A DNA stretch of 64,000 nt from Calamus simplicifolius (Eukaryota > Streptophyta > Magnoliopsida > Arecales > Arecaceae). The notes under the pieces are model-generated. The model did not search any database and had not been told where the DNA came from. It saw nothing but the letters and a program-made list of their open reading frames with translations. Below, one piece after another: positions 1-12,198 of this stretch; within the stretch, counting starts at the first letter, position 1; the number at the start of each line of letters is the position of its first letter. The position numbers and the translations under genes are program-made. The stretch covers positions 508,681 to 572,680 of the forward strand of contig UESW01003882.1 of the NCBI GenBank assembly GCA_900491605.1. Direction: 5' to 3'.

Positions 1-104
1 GAGAGTGCTGGAGGGGAAGAAGAGGCAGTCGGAGTGTAGGGAGCAGGCAAGGGGTCAAGGTCCCCGATTCCCATCAGATTGAAAAAGATACCTTGAGACG
101 TCTT

Positions 105-137
105 TTATTAGTATTATTATTATTATTATTATTATTT
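105..137. repeat. (ATT)n microsatellite
   Basis: About ten ATT units, interrupted once near the left end. It lies in the kinase gene downstream of the last visible coding exon. Confidence 0.9.
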
Positions 138-260
138 ACTTTTATGGCCCCACAAGGAAAGGAACCACAGCCCTGGCAATCTCCAATCCTCCCTGACGAC
201 CTCTTCCCTGATTCTGTTGGATCTGCCAGATCATTCCCAAACAGCCCCTAAGAATGATAC

Positions 261-2182
261 CTGGAAGAAAGAATGTTGAAGGACCTCTTCAGCTTTTGGC
301 CTCTTGCAGGGATCCCAAGAACAAAGTGACTGCATCCATACCAAACATTTCAGCATACTCCTCACAGTTAAAATACTGACAAGCAATAGGCATTCTTCTC
401 AAAAGCAGAGCTTACTGATATAAGGTCAATTGCTTCCTCACTAGCCGATGGAATAAGTGCTGAAAGATGGACACTGGAAAGCTGCATAAAGGAAAAGAAA
501 ATCATTCCATACCAAGATAAATTAGTAAGGTTTACAGGTTAGTGTAATGTAGAACCAACAACAACAAATATTTTTTAAATTGCTTAACCAGAAAAGACAA
601 AAATTTTAATTAGACAACAGATATAGAGATCAGGGAATCTTAAAACTTAAAAGCATGAACAGAGGAATGTTGAATTATGCCCAACACACACTAGAGATGT
701 CTTAATCTTATATAGGGGCATGCATAACATATTCAGGTAACTATTTATCCTAATGAAGGGACCCATCGAGGACAAAATGGTGGAGGATATTGAGATGATA
801 TCGAGCATGTTAACCGATGATCCAAAGAAAGTGAAGACCTAATCAAGAATGAATATATTCTGAACTTATCATTATCTAATATGCTCTACTTTTGGTCATC
901 TCCATAAGGAATTAAATAAAGCTTTAAGTTTATCTAATCTGCAATAATCCAGGCAATTTAATCAAAATTATGTAAAACTCATTGTTTATTCCCTGATAAA
1001 TGGCGTTAATATTTAACATTTTGCTATTAATAACGGATAAAGTATTTATTTTTGTAATTATCATTAAATATTTCAATATCCATTCAGCCTGCCTGCTCAA
1101 CCCAATGGTCAAACCAGCGACCCAGTCCCCTTGGCCCGTACAGACTTGGTCCACATCTGATAACCATGTTTCAAAATCTAGCAATGCTAAGGATGAAACT
1201 CCAAAAAAGGATTCAAACAGAAATCCTGCAGCCACAGTGCTGAAGCATATTGTCAACATGTTGTCTTTTACTGTTCCATGTTTTTCATGCTTGGACACCC
1301 CTCCTTCCTGAGGTGTGATAACATGAAAAGACAAGATGGTTTCACAAGGGTAATCTGAATTTCTGAACTGTGATTGCATATAAAATTAGCATGCACAAGT
1401 TTGGAAGAAAGTCCTGTTCTCAATGAAACATGCAACACGCAATATAGAACAGCAACTGGATCATCATATTTGGATGCAGTTTACATCCTCTACAAAGTGA
1501 AACATAAGTTTCCAGTTTGGGCCTTTTGAAGCTAGGATATAAATAGAAGGAAACACCGCGCGCCCGTGCAAGCACGCGTGCCATGGCCCAATGGGCCATG
1601 GCACGCCCCGCACGTGCGTGCGCCTGGTGCGCGTCTTTGTGCACCGGAGGCGGTGCACAAAGACTTTTCCTAAATAGAAACACATTGCCCATCAAAAGGT
1701 GCATAGGAAACATGTTAGGAAGGAAATACTAGTGGAAAATTAGTTTACTTTGTGAGGACCTAAGGTCCTAAACAGCATCAGTCCTACTTGTTTTAATAAC
1801 AGGACAAGCATAATGCACAGAATTCAGATTTAAGTAGAACTTATAACACCAGCCTCTGGGATAGACCTGGGGAAACTGATATTTGATGATGCCTGCAAGT
1901 TGCAATCCTTCAGCCCAAGAACTCTCATTGGGACTACCGATAACCTTACAAATTCTGTATATTTCATCCGCTTCACTGCATGATGAATGAACAAAATCAA
2001 AACATTATTACACATCGTACCAAAGAATAGAAGGGAAAACATATAACAAGGAGAAATATACAGCAGATATTTTATTAGAAAAAAGGAAAAGGTATATAAC
2101 AGAGCTTAATTATGCTTTTGCATTTACATACATTTAATACAACATCAGAAAGCATATTTGTTGTGTTTTGTGTGTGTGTGTG

Positions 2183-2223
<41 letters not shown>

Positions 2224-5200
2224 TTTTCTTTTTTCCTTTTCCTCCATTTTTTTTTTTGCTCATCATATTTCCTGATAATTCATAAGCATATTTTCGGGAG
2301 AAAGATTCGGAACCGGAATTAGGGAAAAAATGCAACCAAAATCACTTTTATAATCCAAAAATAAAAATGGAAAAACAAGTTTTCTTTTTTCAAAAAAAAA
2401 AAAAAGCAGAAGAAATATTTCAGAAATCTGGAAAATCACAGGCAAAACATAACATCTAGTAGTAAGTACCTTAGGCCAGGGAAAAGAGGATGGAGTGTGA
2501 ACAGCTCAGCCATAATAGCACCCATTGCCCAAATATCTACAAGCAGCACAGAAAGCAACAACATCAATATTGATCACTATATTCCCCTAGTCATTCAGCT
2601 AATCTTACATTCACTAACCACTCACCAACTGCAGAATCATATACCAATGACTGGAGCAATACTTCAGGTGCTCGATACCTTAAACATCAATTGATATAGG
2701 ATGGCCATTACAAGCATGAATGCCCCAAACTGAATGTATGTAAATATTTTTTTTTAAAAAAAACAATTACCAACGAGTAGAGACATATTCTGTAAATGGT
2801 GGCTGTGAACTAACTTCCCGAGCAAGGCCAAAATCAGCTACTTTTATGATGTCCTTTGTAACTAACAAGTTTTCTGCATAAAATTTCCAGAGTTCTTTAC
2901 AGATGACATAAACAACAAAGCGGCCAACAATCTATAATATTTACCAGAAAGGGGAGGCTTAATACTTGACCATCAGAAGTATATTCCAAACTAACCACTT
3001 AGCATGCATACAACATGAAAAGATGAGTTTAGTAATTGGCAGCAGCTTTGAAATTCAAATATAGTCAATAAGGTATACTTATATAACGGGGCTATGTTAG
3101 ACAGCCCAGCAGATATTGAAAGAGAAGTAGCAAAAATAGGATGGGACTCTAGATGTGGCTATAAAATACAGTATAATGTGTGGATAAAGGAAATGGATCT
3201 TAGGAAATTTACACCCTCACCCGCACGGTGATACTCTAAGGGGACGTTTGGTAGCAGGTAATCTATCCAGATTACCGGTAATTTAAATAAGATCCACTAG
3301 ATAACTATGTTTGGTACATGTTTTGAATGTCAATCTATCCAGATTACCTCAAGAAGGCGTGGTTATCCACATTACTAGAGATGTGGTAAAATGATAATTT
3401 ACTTTTTGACAAAATTATCCTTTTTTTTTTTTCTTTTGATCGCTCTCTACTCGCATCCTCCTTTACTAACCTCGCTAGAACCTTCATGTCAAATGTTCCG
3501 AGCCACACCCTCTTCCGCAGAGTCGGGCTGCGAATCTCCGCCGCCCAGCAACCCCATGGCTCGCCATAAAACTTCTTTCGATCGATGACCTCCAGCATCC
3601 TCACCAATCAGTTCGAATATCATTTATAAATATAATTTTTTTAAACATTATCATTTATAAATATAATTTTTTTAAATCAAATATATAATATATATATTTA
3701 ATAAATTTAATTTAGAGGTATTTTGGGAATTTGATGTTATATGACTGATAATCTGTTTGTCGTACCAAACATGGTAATCAATATTACTATTGCATTACCT
3801 GTGTATACCAAACACAATAATCAACATTACTGATAATCTATTAAATGGTAATCTATCTTGTAGGTAATCCATATTACCATTCAGGATTGCTGGAAATGCA
3901 CCAAACACAATCTAAGGGAGGAAGTCTTTTCACAAAACATAAGCATCCCCAAAATTTTAAATTACGTGAGATAGTACCGTCCAGCTTTTTTCATAAAATG
4001 AGGCATGCTACTGTTCCACCCTATGCCAACACTAGATATCACAAGATGTGCCAATTAGGACGTTGGGAGATGGTAGAATAGTCCTGTCTTGAAACTTCGG
4101 ATGGTAACCCATCTTAGTGCCTCACAAGATGCTCCGCCAGGATATAAAACCATGAACATCCCTTCCCTCTTGGCATACCGTAGCTTCCCAACAGCCAACT
4201 AGACTCCACCCCACTTTTCCATTCCAGTCTGCATTATATTCACAGCCTTCTCATATTCTAAGAAAGATAAGACTTTTGGAGACATTTAGTTTCATTTTTC
4301 AGTTTTTCTTTAAAAAAAAGAAATGAAAATCAAGACAGGAAACTCATTTGGCAACGGTACTGGATTTGGGCAAATATTTGAACAGATTCCCCACTACTTA
4401 TGATGGAACAATATATACAACTAAGTGTGGCACACCAGAAAAGTAAAATAAATAGATTAAAACATGACCTATCAACCACGATAAAAATGCAGGGTTTATT
4501 CAAATAAGGACCTTGACGCTATGAGAATATTAAAATAAAAACGAAGAGAAAAATGGTGATGAAACAAAACAATTCAGCACAACAGGAGTAATACCAGGCT
4601 TAAGGTCACGGTGAAAATAGCCACGCTGGTGCATATAAGCAAGGGCTTGAAATATTTGAAAGCTCCAATTCCGAATTTCTGCCTCAGAAAAACCCTTCCC
4701 CCTACCTTTCATAAGCTGATAGAGATTGCATTCCTGAAAATGTTACAGAAACAATTAAATTTTCATGTCACAATTCCAATACTGGAGCGACGTTTTCATA
4801 GAATATGTCTTACCATGTATTCAAACACCAAGTATAGTATATCATTTTCTCTGATGACTTCTTTAAGCTTCACAATATTAGGATGGTTCATTCGCCTAAG
4901 AGACTTCAATACAGAAAAGAAAGTACAACCCCTTGTCAGAAATAAAGGAAGCAGAAACGTGAAAATACAAAGTTAACAAAAATTGCCAAGCCAAGGTACC
5001 TTCACCTCCCGAAGATTCACACACTCCTCCCAAGAATAATATTTCCTCTTCATCTTCTTAATTGCAACCTATAGTGATCACATAGAAATCACCAATGTTA
5101 ACAAAAGACACTTTATTTTCCCTAGCATTAAAAAGCAATATACAACATAAGATTATGATTGATGACATACAACTTCCCCAGTCTGTTTATTTATAGCACG

Positions 5201-5338
5201 CCAAACACTCCCAAATGTTCCATCACCAACTTCCTTGATTAACTTGTACCTGCAATAGGCAGTAACCTCTTAAGATAATGACAATGAATACTTGAGCAAC
5301 TGCAAACACATGCCAAATACAAAAACCCACCGCTCCAT
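261..5338 (-). CDS. CDKF-4: CDKF-4-like (MAK/RCK family) Ser/Thr protein kinase, N-terminal 284 codons; C-terminus outside window
   Basis: Protein kinase predicted to phosphorylate Ser/Thr; plant CDKF/MHK proteins resemble animal MAK/ICK kinases. Coding exons, all with GT-AG borders and continuous phase: 5331-5338, 5171-5249, 5000-5068, 4814-4903, 4595-4733, 2771-2873, 2626-2678, 2470-2536, 1867-1975, 416-481, 261-329 (852 nt, 284 codons). Visible motifs: glycine loop GDGTFGSVW (residues 11-19), ATP lysine in VAIKK (K33), HRDLKPEN (catalytic D125), DFG at 142-144, activation-loop TEY at 156-158 followed by STRWYRAPE, and a late SLCSWDP/KRPKAEEV block. The helix-C region reads CVNLREVK instead of PSTAIRE. 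The start at 5338 is the ATG opening MERYKLIKEVGDG, as in the family; only 8 coding bases precede the first coding intron. The last 150 or so residues usual in the family are not in the window. Family call is firm; orthology within it is from memory of rice and Arabidopsis proteins. Confidence 0.93.
1555..1670. repeat. GC-rich double foldback inside a kinase intron
   Basis: Two perfect hairpins sit side by side in an otherwise AT-rich intron. Arms 1576-1589 and 1593-1606 are 14 bp each with a 3-nt loop. Arms 1633-1645 and 1652-1664 are 13 bp each with a 6-nt loop. No target-site duplication was found. The second hairpin resembles a foldback at 12,455-12,547, which suggests a dispersed foldback or MITE family. 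Confidence 0.7.
2168..2223. repeat. (GT)n(GA)n compound microsatellite
   Basis: A GT run passes directly into a GA run within a kinase intron. Likely polymorphic. Confidence 0.92.
3243..3910. mobile_element. hAT-like MITE (668 bp) in a kinase intron
   Basis: The element is flanked by identical 8-bp direct repeats TCTAAGGG at 3235-3242 and 3911-3918, the duplication length typical of hAT transposons. The ends form an imperfect inverted repeat around GTTTGGT and ACCAAAC. The subterminal parts repeat GGTAATC/GATTACC-like motifs many times on both strands, and the middle carries a 31-bp tandem duplication (about 3619-3677). No transposase is encoded, so it is non-autonomous. Superfamily is inferred from duplication length and structure. 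Confidence 0.72.
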
Positions 5339-6316
5339 TACTGTGAAGCAGTTGAAGCCAGGAACAAACCCCCTCGGTTCTTATTCAAGTGAACCAACAC
5401 CTAAAATCTCACAAGAGTTTATGCTTGGGAGGGGAATATTTGTGTTTGTTATAAAACTTTGACAAACTTCAAGACAAATCCACTGTCAGATTTTGACTGT
5501 CAACATATGTCGTCACCATGTCCTTCAGATGGACATGTTCAAGGCTTCTACTTCCACTAACATGTGAAAATAAAGCTTTAGGACCAGATTCCACTTCAGA
5601 AAAGTAGCAACCAAGATATTGGGGTTCATCCTGGCCTGAGAAAATTACTCTTGATGCCCGCGAACATCGTGAAGAAATGAGTTTCAAGGGAGCTTTGCAC
5701 TCTCCATATAACTTGTTTACTAGTTTTTAAAGCTCTTGAAAACTAGTCAAGTGCATTCTGTAGTTGAAGAAATTGATGCAGAATAAACTCACCAATCATG
5801 CACCAGATCCTAATGGAATTGAAGTAAACAAAATGCTTACTAGCTAGGACCCAAAAAAGAAGGAATAAAGAGAGAACAATAGTTGAAGCTCGAAGATTAA
5901 CCCTGGAGAAAAAAAGGCCAAAAAGTTAAGCTCCTGAAAGAAAAAAGATAAAAATGTTAAGCAATTTTATGAATGATGTCAACTTGTCGTTAGTAGATAA
6001 CCTAACTCATACCCCAGAGATTATTTCTTCAATATCATGCAACAGAGGCTTCAAATTTATACCAAGCAGAAGTTGTGTTTGAAATGCACTGCAATAAGAA
6101 AAAAAGTCAGGAGTCCATCAACAAGGAAAATACTACTTAATAGAACATAAGAAATTGGCTTACATGTAAAAGTGCAATATAGAACCAACACCAACTTCAG
6201 AAAAATGTTGCATCCGACTGCCCTTGTTGGACATGAAAAAGCAGCCAGCCACTAAGTACAATTGACAAAAGAGTCAAGCAAAGAGTCTCCAAAACCAAGA
6301 AACCGCCAGTCAAGAG

Positions 6317-6651
6317 CTTCTTGGAATATTGAGATTCTGAACTGGTAGCAACTTGACCAAAAATGCGCACATTCCATATCTTAACTAAATATATTAAGCC
6401 TGCAACAACACACCGAGGTGAAGCCTGTCCAAAAAGAGAGAATAAATAATGGAAAGAGAAGGAATGTTAAGCCAAGTAAACACTTCTTGGAATAATAAAA
6501 CTCTGCACCGATAGCAACTTGATAAAAAATGCACACATTCCATATCTTAAGTAAATATTATTAAGCCAGCAACAACGCACCGGGATGAAGCATATCCAAT
6601 CAGAGAGAAAATAGATAATGAAAAGAGAAGGAATGTTAAGCCAAGTGAACG
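6317..6651. repeat. Two-copy tandem duplication, period about 166 bp
   Basis: The stretch beginning CTTCTTGGAATA at 6317 is repeated from 6483 with roughly 85-90 percent identity by eye, ending in the shared AAGGAATGTTAAGCCAAGT block. It is intronic or 5'-UTR sequence without coding potential. Confidence 0.75.
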
Positions 6652-7099
6652 TACTAATGTCCATGTTGGTGGACTAACTGAATGTGTATACCTGACAGTA
6701 ATCTCTATGAACTAGTAACTGATTCTCCCAATTGCTTTTAGTTCTAATTATAAATATTAGTCAAAATTTTCCAAAATATAATCTCTATATTGCTAAACAC
6801 CAGCTCTAACCATAATTATCACTGTCTTATAGCAATCAATGTAAGAACTCACAAAATCAGACAAAATGCTTCCATCAAGATCACTGAGCAACCGACATTC
6901 TAGATGACCAGCTCACTAGCTCAATCACCGAATCTAATATATATAAGAAATACTCAGAAGGTTGACCAGAAGAACAAAACATCTCTTTTTATTCCATGTG
7001 GACCGCTATATTAACTACCTTTTAATATGGACCCTTGAATTCAACTCTTTCTTATATGCCACAAGAGAACATATGCAGTGACATCATATAAATGCCATT

Positions 7100-7805
7100 T
7101 TTTCCCTTTAGAGTTTTATTTTATGTGATTTTTCCTCTCCCTTAGAGCTCTTTTTTCCTCTCCCTTAGAGCTCTTATTTCACAAGAGCTTGATTTTTCTG
7201 TTAACATTAAGTAAATATTTCTATTTTTCTGTAAACAAAGATTGAGTAAGCAAATAACTTTAATTTAAGCTGCTCAACTCAACACATCTAAGCTTTTTCC
7301 CAACTATATGGGGTTGGCCACATGAATCTGCTTCCTCCACTTTGCTTTATTCAGGACTAAGTCGACACTCAAATTATAAATAGTTATATCTTTCTTAATT
7401 ATTTCTGTTCATGTTAGTTTAGGTCGACCTCTACCTCTATCAGTATTATGCACTGTTAAAAGATTACTCTTTGAAGCATTTAGAGGTTCGTTGTATATAT
7501 CCAAACCACTGTAATCGATTTTCTCTCACTTTATCTTCAATTGGGGCTACTCCTATCATTTCTTGCATATGTTTAATTTAAGCTACTATTGTCAACTATT
7601 TTCAATCATTATCTATGCTATGCTTTCCCTTTAGATTTAATTTTATGTGATTTTTCCTCTCCCTTAGAGCTCTTTTTTCACAAGAGCTTGATTTTCTGTT
7701 AACATTAAGTAATTATTTCTATTTTTCTGTAAACAAAGATAGAGTAAGCAAATAACTTTTAATTTAAGCATTATAATACTATTGTCAACTATTTTCAATC
7801 ATTTT
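7100..7805. repeat. Tandem duplication interrupted by a retroposon
   Basis: A block with CTCTCCCTTAGAGCTC and TCTGTTAACATTAAGTAA at about 7100-7271 recurs at about 7622-7770. The linker CTATTGTCAACTATTTTC also occurs twice (about 7585 and 7780). The RTE-tail insertion at 7272-7571 lies in the first copy, so the duplication appears older than the insertion or arose with it. Confidence 0.65.
7272..7571 (-). mobile_element. 5'-truncated RTE-type LINE insertion (300 bp)
   Basis: Read on the minus strand, the piece encodes a decayed 3' end of an RTE-clade reverse transcriptase ORF: blocks resembling IGVAPIEDK, ENRLQWFGYIQR and RGRGRP, then KWRKQIHVANP. It ends in a GTTGAGTTGAG-like tail. A 13-bp direct repeat TTTAATTTAAGCT flanks it at 7259-7271 and 7572-7584, as expected for target-primed reverse transcription. 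Several stops show it is dead. Confidence 0.78.
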
Positions 7806-8597
7806 AGTTGTACTTACATTTTCTATTTCTATTTATTTTCTGCACCCACTACCTTGATATCATAGCAACATCAAAAAAAGCAATATTTATAGGTCACTAT
7901 CTGCTGGAATTTTTGTTTACATGTCACGACCTATTACAATAATTGCAATTCAAATTAATTTTTCAAATAAAGGACCAGAATTATTTTAAAAATTAACAAA
8001 ACATTAAATTACTGCCAGATGCTCTTGTGCCTAAATAGATGACTCCACATCCTATGTGTTACAAAATCCTCATACAATGTTGATCAAGTAGAGGTCATGA
8101 TTCAAACTTTAAAAAATACAAAATTTTTTATCAAAAGCTTAGAAACAAAAAATAATAATTATAATAAATGTAAAAATAAAAAACAGATACATAAATTAAT
8201 AATAATACAAAATATAATTAAAATAATTAAAATAATATATAAATATTGTTCTATATTTAGTTATGATAAAACAAAAATTAAAAATATAGGAATACGATAA
8301 ATAAATTATAGAAAATGAAATGATTCATGTCAGAAAAAGATCAACTCCTTTTCTTTTATGCCATGTGTAAAGCTAAATCGAATTGCTCTTAAATATTATT
8401 TAACTATGGAAACACAGCATTAGCCGAGGAGAACTTATGTAGTAGAACTATAGTAGTTATTTTGTAATAATTAGGCCTCTATCACAAAAAATCTTATTGC
8501 ATTAGAATTATATTTTTTTAAAAAAATATTTATAATTGAACTATAAATTTTTTTGAAAATTCATCTATTTTTTATTTATAGTTTCAAATCAATTAAA

Positions 8598-8827
8598 CTC
8601 AACTCAACTCATCTAAGCCTTTTTCCAACTACATGGGGTTGGTTATATGAATCTGCTTCCTCCACTTTGCTCTATTCAGAACTAAGTCGACACTCAAATT
8701 ACCTTCCTCACCTTCGCATAGTTTGATTTAGCAGATTCATGTTTTAGGGGATCTGATGAAGTTTTACACTAGCTGTCAGCTAACGCAACCCTCATTCTTT
8801 ACCCAGATTTAGGAGCATTGGAGGAGT
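8598..8827 (-). mobile_element. 230-bp SINE-like or chimeric retroposon with RTE tail
   Basis: A 19-bp perfect direct repeat flanks it at 8579-8597 and 8828-8846. On the minus strand the 3' 100 bp match the RTE tail of the insertions at 7272 and 20108. The 5' 130 bp (about 8700-8827) do not match those copies. This layout fits a SINE that shares its tail with an RTE LINE, or a template-switch chimera. I found no clear pol III A and B boxes. Confidence 0.68.
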
Positions 8828-9329
8828 TAGTTTCAAATCAATTAAATATTTTAAAATTTAAAAATATTTGTTTATTTCATATGTGTATTTTGTTATTTTA
8901 TTTTTATTTTTTTAATTTGAAAATAATAATTTACAAATTTAAATTTAATAATATAAAATCAGAAAAAAATTATTTTTTTATTTATCTTACTAATCACACC
9001 AGCCTGTAAAATATACCTAGTAATTACAAGACATGAAAAAAAGACATGTTCCAAATATAAGGATTACAAATTGAACAAACATCTCAAATAGTCAATCATA
9101 TGACAATTAAGTTGTCGACATAAGAAACTAGGGGCTTCAAAGGCATTTATCAATAATAATACAAACATAAATGTTGGAGATAAATTACCATAAATATAAC
9201 CATCAAGCTAAACCAAACTAATAGCTCAGCCTGATACGTTCCTTGGTCAGTCCTAATCACAGCTACTCACAATGTCAATGCAATACTAATTTTTTTCTCA
9301 CAACTTCAGCCTATGTTACTTTAGGTTGT

Positions 9330-9830
9330 CTCCTTTGTCAATAACCATAATTTAGACATAACCATTGACCCTTTTCCCAACTTTTTAGATCAGATTAGTA
9401 GATCCTTAATCACCATGTATCTTTACCTAGAACCGCATATGATGTTATTCTAATTTCATATCCTTTTACAAAACCTGCATCCATATTACCTCATGTCTTC
9501 CCCTCCATTTCTTACAACCTTCAACACAAACTAAATTTGCTCTCTTTACTTGAGCCTTCATAAATCTTCATTGTACATGTCAATATGATCTCAATTGCTT
9601 TCTATCACTTTGTCTTTAATTTGTGCAAACCCTATAGCTTCTTTAGTATATTCATTTGTCATCTATCTTTTGTAATTTTTTATACACCTATCTTAACATT
9701 GTCATTTCACATACATGCAAATTATTTTCATAGACTTTCTTTATGACCTAGTATTCCAACCCATAAAATATTGTGGAACATATTATTATTCTACAGAATT
9801 TTTTTGAAAGTCTCCAAGGTGAGCATAACA
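9330..9830 (-). mobile_element. Highly decayed RTE-type LINE remnant
   Basis: On the minus strand, fragments recall the C-terminal part of plant RTE reverse transcriptase (a degenerate WAV/KK-like region, then LKTK, then a GKT segment) and end near AAAAAGTTGGGAAAAGGG, which resembles the RTE tail. Many stops and shifts are present and no flanking duplication was found. The call is tentative. Confidence 0.4.
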
Positions 9831-11420
9831 CTTGAGCAATCCGAATAATATTAAACTAGTAAAGAATAAGTCAACAAGACAACCTGACATATATCAATAC
9901 TATCCCAATGCAATCACATTAATTTGGAAAAATCATCACTCGGAGATACACAACCTTGTGCAATTTTTTTCGTACTTATTTAACAGATACGGACAAATAG
10001 AATCAACAGGAAGAGAATGGACATGAAATACTGATAAAATTGTCTATAGCTTTTGGCCATTAGGACCGCAATCATACCTATACCTATCATAGGCCATCCC
10101 ATTGGACCTGTATGCTATATGAACGACCATAAAATTATCCATCCAAAAAAATTCCTAAGATCCATGATAGGTAAACAAATATGGATGACATTTCACCGTC
10201 ATGACATTATAGTTGGTAAGGAGCTTATAGGGCCGATAAATTTTGTCCATCTTATTTATAATAAGATTTATAATAAGATACAATGTATGAGAATTCAGAT
10301 ACATATAGTAAATGAGGAGACAGTTCATCACACCAAAATTAAAGCGAGAGAACATGATGTTCTAGATCACTCCTCTATTTCTTTTTTTTTTAACACTCTA
10401 AGTCATTTAAGTTATAGGCATTCATATAAACTTTCTATTAATCTCCTGTTCAATCCAGGTCTCACTAAAGAAGCAGGCTAAAGTCAGAAATAATCAGGCA
10501 CATAAATAAATTTCATATGGATATCCAAACAAGACGTTGCTTGGGTGTCAATAAATCTGAATTTAATAAATATTACAAGCATGCATCATGCTTTATAGGA
10601 AGCAATAAAAAACTATGGTACGGATCTGGTCGTAGCAACAAATAAAATTCAAGAATTAAGAAAATAGTGACCGCTTCAAGGTGATAAGACCGTCATATGA
10701 CCACTTTGAAGTGGGTTAAGCCTCCAAAAAAAATAGAGAATCGATATTATTATTTCATAATGAAAAAGCCATACAACGTCTACATAACCCTAATATTCAA
10801 GAAAAATCTAATACAATTAGAAAAAATATAATGATAAATTGTAAATAACTCATAATTAAGAAAATAGCAAATAACTAAACTTAGAAATTTTTCTTCCTCC
10901 AATCAAAGAAATCCTTTGGATTGAAAAAAAATCCCCAAATTAGTGAATCCTAACAAACTCAATGGACAGATTCCTCTTTTTTTTTTTTTTCTCCCATAGA
11001 AAAAAAAAAAAACCAAGCCCTTGGTAGCCAACAATCCAAACATTCATTGCATAGCAATATTGCTTCTTAACCATCCGTCAATAACGTGATGAGACACCTC
11101 CTGAACACAAGCAAGCTGGTTTCTAACCGAATATCCAAACAAAATGAGTTCAAAATCAAAATCTTTCGAATGAGATCCATCTCTGATGATGCCAAAAACA
11201 AAATCTTAACTCACAAAACCCAATCCACCAATGACAATTAATCCATAAACTCAAACGCCAATCAAATCACAAACACACTAGCCGGCCATCCATAAATTGA
11301 AACATCGAACGCACAGAGAAATCATCCATAGATTCAAGCACGAAAACAAATCACAAGCCTACAACTAGAGCAACAACCCATTAGCAAGAATAACTTAAAA
11401 CAAAAAAGGGAAATACAAAC

Positions 11421-11720
11421 CTTCGATAGATCCGTCGATCGGAGAGGCCCTGCTCTTCCGCCTTCGATCAAAACCCACGCCCTAGGATCCGCAGAGCCGG
11501 AACCCTAGAAGCACCATGGGTCGAGCCCTGGATCCGGGCGGCGAATTCTATGGTTTGCTCCTGGGATCGAATGAGGAGAGGAGCAATAAATCAGCGGAGA
11601 CGAGCGAATGATTTTTTGGATTGGTACGCCTTCCGGCATAGAGTCATAGAGAGCCTCTCCCTCGCCTCCCACCGCAGCCAAAAGCCGTCGCCACGATCCA
11701 ACCGATATATCTACATATTA
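11421..11720 (-). promoter_or_regulatory. Probable promoter and non-coding first exon of the CDKF-4-like gene, with small uORFs
   Basis: On the minus strand a GC-rich leader ends with a good donor (exon end 11421, GT at 11420-11419) and lies upstream of the kinase ATG, about 6 kb away. A TATA-like TTTATAAT occurs near 11,720, so transcription may begin around 11,690. The leader contains an 11-codon uORF (ATG at 11517, stop ending at 11482) and possibly another ATG upstream. Assignment to the kinase rests on strand and position; no transcript evidence is available. The acceptor of the exon carrying the start codon is not resolved: candidates lie at about 5341 and 5400. Confidence 0.55.
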
Positions 11721-12198
11721 TAAATTAGAGGCGAGGCAAATAAGTTATACCCTTGGTCCCCTGTTCCTCAGGAACGGTTTTGATTAAATGAAGCGAGGGC
11801 GTGGCCGGCGCAGTGCCGTGGAATCTCGCCTGGCGCATAGTTTTGTCTTTATTGGGATATCGATAGCATATGGAGTATGGTACGGAAACCGTTATCTAAG
11901 ATCCCCTTAAAAAGAAACGGCCGTTACTTAAATCACCCAGTTCCGAATTATAACGTAACGGACGTTCGTCAAATCATGGCTGGTAGCTGATTTTAGTTCC
12001 TCTGTCCTTTTGCTGCAATTTTGCTTATGTAGATCCGTTGATCGGAGAGGGTGTTGATGACGTCATCGAAATCTCATGGACTGGGGAATCTTGTCTTTAT
12101 TGGATATTTTTGAGAAGTTTATCATTACTATAAGGGATACTGTACGGCGGGACGGGCCGGGGTCGGTGGGTGAGGACTAAGGAGCTGGCGGAGGGCCG

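Larger units (their letters stand above)
5339..11420 (-). other. Long 5'-UTR intron region of the kinase gene
   Basis: No convincing coding exon is seen in this 6-kb stretch. It is AT-rich and holds a 166-bp tandem duplication, an interrupted tandem duplication, three RTE-derived pieces and low-complexity AT DNA (roughly 8,100-8,580 and 8,850-9,000). Additional untranslated exons between 5,340 and 6,440 are possible because that part is less repetitive, but no splice pair is decisive. Confidence 0.5.

Noticed and set aside
1..260. Further C-terminal exons of the kinase
   Set aside because: No acceptor followed by a frame resembling the family C-terminus is seen; the remaining exons are probably beyond the window.
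930..1379. 149-codon open frame on the minus strand in a kinase intron
   Set aside because: No domain resemblance, low-complexity ends, and flanked by well-supported exons of another gene.
10053..10481. 142-codon open frame in the long kinase intron
   Set aside because: Composition matches the surrounding AT-rich DNA, with no motif and no upstream promoter signal.
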